45,764 bases of DNA from an uncultured Clostridia bacterium (GTDB lineage: Bacteria > Bacillota > Clostridia > UBA1381): positions 1-45,764 of the forward strand of contig CAKSQL010000024.1 of assembly GCA_934486735.1 (NCBI GenBank). Reading direction: 5' to 3'. The position numbers and the translations under genes were made by a program. Below are positions 43,285-45,764 of this stretch, piece after piece (within the stretch, counting starts at the first letter, position 1; the number at the start of each line of letters is the position of its first letter). The notes beneath the pieces were generated by a model. It was not told the origin of the DNA. It ran no database searches and saw only the letters and a list, made by a program, of their open reading frames with translations.

Positions 43285-44415
43285 ATGAACGAATATCAAT
43301 GGTATAACAACTCGTTTCCGGCGCTGCCTGCCGCAAGCGAAACGGGGACAAGAAATTCGAAAAGACTGCCCGTATGGCTGATTGCGCTTATCACATCGTT
43401 TCTGACATCGGCAGTGCTTATCACAATTTTTGCCGCGTTTGTTCTTCCATTTTTAAGAACTCCGACAACAATACACTATTCAGGCTCGGACGAGTCCCCG
43501 GTTCAGCTGCCGCAGGCAGATCTTTCCGGATTTCCAATTGCGCAGGTTTCTCAAAAAGCCGCGCCGAGCACAGTTTATATATCTTCAACAGGTATCGCCG
43601 GCGGCTTTTTCAATCAGCCGATTTCGCTCGGCAGCGGCACCGGTGTGATTGTGAGCAACGACGGATATATCATAACAAGCAGCTCGGTGGTAAACTCCGG
43701 GACCAATATAAAGGTTACTCTGAACGACGGGCAGGATATTGACGCAATGGTTGTCGGCAGCGACAAAAAGACCGACATAGCTATTTTGAAAATAAATGCG
43801 GACGGGCTTGTACCTGCCGTACTCGGAAATTCGTCACAGCTTAATGTCGGCGATCCGATAGTTACGGTCGGCAATCCACTCGGGCCGGATATAATGAACA
43901 CTGTCACATATGGCATAATTTCAGGCATAAACAACAACGTATCGCTGCAAAACGGTTCGAGCATGAATCTTATTCTGACCGATGCCGACATCAGCTCGGG
44001 CAATGCCGGAGGTGCGCTTTTCAATGCGTCGGGCGAGGCGGTTGCGATTGTCCTGTCGAATATATCGTCAAGCAGCAATATCGCATTTTCTGTACCGATT
44101 AACGATGTAAAGCCGCTTTTGTCGTCTTTCCTGCACACCGAGACGCCGGAATCGGCATCTGACGACACCCCGATGATTGGTATAACCGGCAGTGACGAGT
44201 CCTACGGAGTGGTTGTGGAAAGCGTAAGCGAGAACTATCCCGGCGCAAAGGCAGGGCTTAAGATCGGCGATGTTATTATAAAAGCGGACGGAACACCGGT
44301 TTCCGCTGTGACCAAGCTGAACGAAATACGAATAAATCACAAGCGCGGCGAGACTATGGTTCTGACCGTTTACCGCGACGGTGAAACGCTTGATATTAAT
44401 GTAGTTCTCGAATAA
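43285..44415 (+). CDS. HtrA/DegP-like pseudo-protease with PDZ domain
   Basis: 376 aa. Cytoplasmic N-terminus, one membrane helix (about 31-57), trypsin-like domain (about 90-280) and one PDZ domain (about 285-376; GVVVESVSENYPGAKAGLKI). The family fold is clear (SLGSGTGVIVSNDGYIITS, DIAILKI, VTVGNPLGPDIMNTVTYGII), but the catalytic His is Ser134 (TSSSVV where TNNHVV is usual) and the catalytic Ser is Ala241 (GNAGGAL where GNSGGPL is usual); only Asp164 remains. It should not cleave proteins and is likely an envelope chaperone, scaffold or decoy. It stands alone between two intergenic regions. Confidence 0.88.
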   Translation: MNEYQWYNNSFPALPAASETGTRNSKRLPVWLIALITSFLTSAVLITIFAAFVLPFLRTPTTIHYSGSDESPVQLPQADLSGFPIAQVSQKAAPSTVYISSTGIAGGFFNQPISLGSGTGVIVSNDGYIITSSSVVNSGTNIKVTLNDGQDIDAMVVGSDKKTDIAILKINADGLVPAVLGNSSQLNVGDPIVTVGNPLGPDIMNTVTYGIISGINNNVSLQNGSSMNLILTDADISSGNAGGALFNASGEAVAIVLSNISSSSNIAFSVPINDVKPLLSSFLHTETPESASDDTPMIGITGSDESYGVVVESVSENYPGAKAGLKIGDVIIKADGTPVSAVTKLNEIRINHKRGETMVLTVYRDGETLDINVVLE

Positions 44416-44452
44416 AAAACTTGTAACAGGGCAGCCGAGAACAAGGCAGCAA

Positions 44453-44501
44453 TTTTGAAATAAAGCTTATTGCGTAAAACGCAATAAGCTTTATTTCAAA
44501 A
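44453..44501. terminator. Perfect 23-bp inverted repeat, bidirectional terminator-like
   Basis: TTTTGAAATAAAGCTTATTG plus CGT, loop AAA, and the exact complement. The arms end in T- and A-runs, so it can terminate in both directions. It lies 38 nt after the HtrA-like gene stop and about 65 nt before the next start. Confidence 0.75.
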
Positions 44502-44567
44502 AATGAGAGAATTTTTATTACAATTTATGCCGTCACAGGGCAGCGGAACGGATATTAGGAGATTATT

Positions 44568-45647
44568 ATGTACAAAACAATACCGGCAGTTTTTGCCGTT
44601 GATGACACATATCAGATTATGGTTCGCACCGAGCAAAACTCACTTATGTGGGTCAAAGTCGGCGAACATTGCTATTACGACCATTCAAACGGGATTCTGC
44701 GGTCGGACACAAAAATTCACCGCGTTACGGTTCCGGCATCGACTCTGGACAGCTGCAGCTCTTACACCGTCTTTGAGCGCCCCGTTATCGAAAGAAAGCC
44801 GTATTTCTCCGAAACGGGCGAAGTTAAAGAAAGCACATACGAGTTCCGCCCCGTTACCGGCGACAATATTCGTGCATATCACATTGCGGACGCGCACAAC
44901 ATGATTGACGCTCCTGAAAGAGCCGCAAGGGCATACGGAGATTTTGATTTTCTTATCTTAAACGGCGACATCCCCGACCACAGCGGAACATGTGGGAATT
45001 TCGACAACATATACGAGCTTTGCGGCAGGCTGACGCATGGGAATATTCCCATCGTTTTCTCGCGCGGAAACCACGACATGCGCGGCGTATGTGCCGAAAA
45101 GCTCACCGACTATACCCCGACCGCGAACGGAAAATCATATTTCACAGTTCGTCTCGGCGGATTTTGGGGACTGATTCTCGACTGCGGCGAGGACAAGCCC
45201 GACACACATCCGGAGTATGGGAGCACCGTCTGCTGCCACGCATTCCGCGGGGAAGAGACCGAATTTATAAATAAAGTCATAGAAGAAAACAAATACTCCG
45301 CCCCCGGTATAACATGCCGCGCGGTAATAGTGCACGACCCGTTTAATCGGAAGCACAAAGAGCCGTTCAACATTGAAAACGATATCTACAACACTTGGAC
45401 AAGGCTACTTAAAGACCACATAAAACCGGACATAATGATTTGCGGACACGAACACAAAATCGCGCTTGACATGCCCGGCGGCGACGAGGACTACCGCGGT
45501 CAGCCCTGCCCGGTTGCGATAATGTCGGAAACCGATTACAAAGACCACTTTGCCGGTGCGGGCTTTGAGTTTTTCAAGGACGGCAAAATTGAAATCACAG
45601 TGACCGATTCGGACGGAAATACAAAAAATATCTTCAAGCTAAACTAA
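44568..45647 (+). CDS. Purple-acid-phosphatase-like metallophosphoesterase
   Basis: 359 aa. N-terminal fibronectin-like segment (about 1-100, the usual partner of such phosphatases), then the calcineurin-like catalytic domain: HIADAHN, ILNGDIPD, SRGNHDMRG, VIVHDPF and MICGHEHK provide the metal ligands. No signal peptide, so probably cytoplasmic. The substrate is unknown. AGGAG six bases before the ATG. The gene is complete and ends in a strong hairpin next to the IS end. Confidence 0.87.
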   Translation: MYKTIPAVFAVDDTYQIMVRTEQNSLMWVKVGEHCYYDHSNGILRSDTKIHRVTVPASTLDSCSSYTVFERPVIERKPYFSETGEVKESTYEFRPVTGDNIRAYHIADAHNMIDAPERAARAYGDFDFLILNGDIPDHSGTCGNFDNIYELCGRLTHGNIPIVFSRGNHDMRGVCAEKLTDYTPTANGKSYFTVRLGGFWGLILDCGEDKPDTHPEYGSTVCCHAFRGEETEFINKVIEENKYSAPGITCRAVIVHDPFNRKHKEPFNIENDIYNTWTRLLKDHIKPDIMICGHEHKIALDMPGGDEDYRGQPCPVAIMSETDYKDHFAGAGFEFFKDGKIEITVTDSDGNTKNIFKLN

Positions 45648-45689
45648 CACACAAAAGCGACCATGTTATCATGGCCGCTTTTGTGTGTT
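45646..45689 (+). terminator. Terminator flush with the right IS end
   Basis: A 14-bp outer stem (AACACACAAAAGCG with CGCTTTTGTGTGTT) and a 5-bp inner stem (CCATG/CATGG) separated by one A-C mismatch, with a TTAT loop. The outer arm ends exactly where the IS tip begins. Confidence 0.8.
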
Positions 45690-45764
45690 CAGACTGTAGA
45701 CAAAATACTACACAAACGCCTCAATTTATGATATAATATAAATATCATGAATTGAGGTGTTTTG
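45689..45764 (+). mobile_element. Insertion sequence end, truncated by window edge
   Basis: Inverted copy of bases 1-76 (74 of 76 identical). It shows TATAAT (45732-45737) within an inverted repeat (45719-45734 with 45742-45757, one mismatch) that also covers the GAGG of the Shine-Dalgarno. The transposase start lies beyond the window. The ATG at 45748 is followed by a stop after one codon and is not the start. Confidence 0.7.

Noticed and set aside
44503..44904. A 133-codon plus-strand frame overlapping the start of the last phosphoesterase
   Set aside because: It is out of frame with the phosphoesterase gene and lacks a ribosome site, while the phosphoesterase start at 44568 has AGGAG and a family-like N-terminus.
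1..45764. Terminal inverted repeats as ends of a linear plasmid, phage or single large transposon
   Set aside because: The ends have the structure of an IS 5' end cut before its transposase, and the interior is housekeeping chromosome, so contig breaks at IS copies explain them better.
1..45764. CRISPR arrays, tRNA and rRNA genes
   Set aside because: No short direct repeats with regular spacers, no tRNA cloverleaf with a GTTCGAATC-type T-loop and no rRNA segments were recognised.

Overview
The window looks like chromosomal DNA of an uncultured Clostridia-type Firmicute. The signs are strong purine-rich Shine-Dalgarno sites, TTGACA/TATAAT promoters with 17-bp spacers, a T-box leader on thrS, a c-di-GMP-II riboswitch, and the gene order S4 protein (yaaA)-recF-remB-gyrB found near dnaA in Firmicutes. 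No rRNA, tRNA, CRISPR array or prophage was seen. Both ends stop inside the same 76-bp insertion-sequence end, in opposite orientations, so the window is probably a contig broken at two IS copies.

Left part (about 0.3-24.7 kb, all minus strand) is a cell-surface and c-di-GMP region. Read in transcription order it contains: a metallophosphoesterase; a degenerate GGDEF/EAL protein; a promoter with a c-di-GMP-II riboswitch leader; a secreted leucine-rich-repeat protein; and a secreted protein of unknown function. After a terminator-like hairpin comes a long exopolysaccharide locus: priming sugar transferase, GT2, Wzy-like polymerase, two Wzz-like chain-length proteins, two GT-B glycosyltransferases, a TagB/TagF-like CDP-glycerol transferase, two paralogous GT2 enzymes and a Wzx flippase. 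The locus ends with a GGDEF diguanylate cyclase and a membrane GGDEF-EAL phosphodiesterase. An aldo-keto reductase with its own promoter and the wreck of a Na+-dependent symporter interrupt it. A c-di-GMP sensor RNA, an enzyme predicted to make c-di-GMP and one predicted to break it therefore sit in one surface-polysaccharide locus.

Middle part (24.8-34 kb) is mainly sugar catabolism: an SDR, a frameshifted GH16 glycosidase, a galactonate-dehydratase-like enolase-superfamily enzyme, a divergent AraC regulator, then (beyond a uracil-DNA-glycosylase-family gene, T-box-controlled thrS and a small flavin-fold protein) 2-keto-3-deoxy-sugar kinase and KDPG aldolase. The last three sugar enzymes fit a route from a sugar acid to pyruvate plus glyceraldehyde 3-phosphate.

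Right part (34-45.7 kb) is housekeeping and envelope: gyrB, remB, recF and yaaA; a 104-bp tandem repeat; relA and recJ; then, on the plus strand, a Gfo/Idh/MocA oxidoreductase, an HtrA-like protein that has lost two of its three catalytic residues, and a purple-acid-phosphatase-like metallophosphoesterase. dnaA and dnaN are not upstream of yaaA, where they would be expected.

The most interesting points are the c-di-GMP-II leader followed by a second large structured RNA with its own U-tract, the c-di-GMP circuit built into the polysaccharide locus, the pseudo-protease HtrA, and the IS ends that abut terminator hairpins and carry a hairpin able to hide their own ribosome-binding site.
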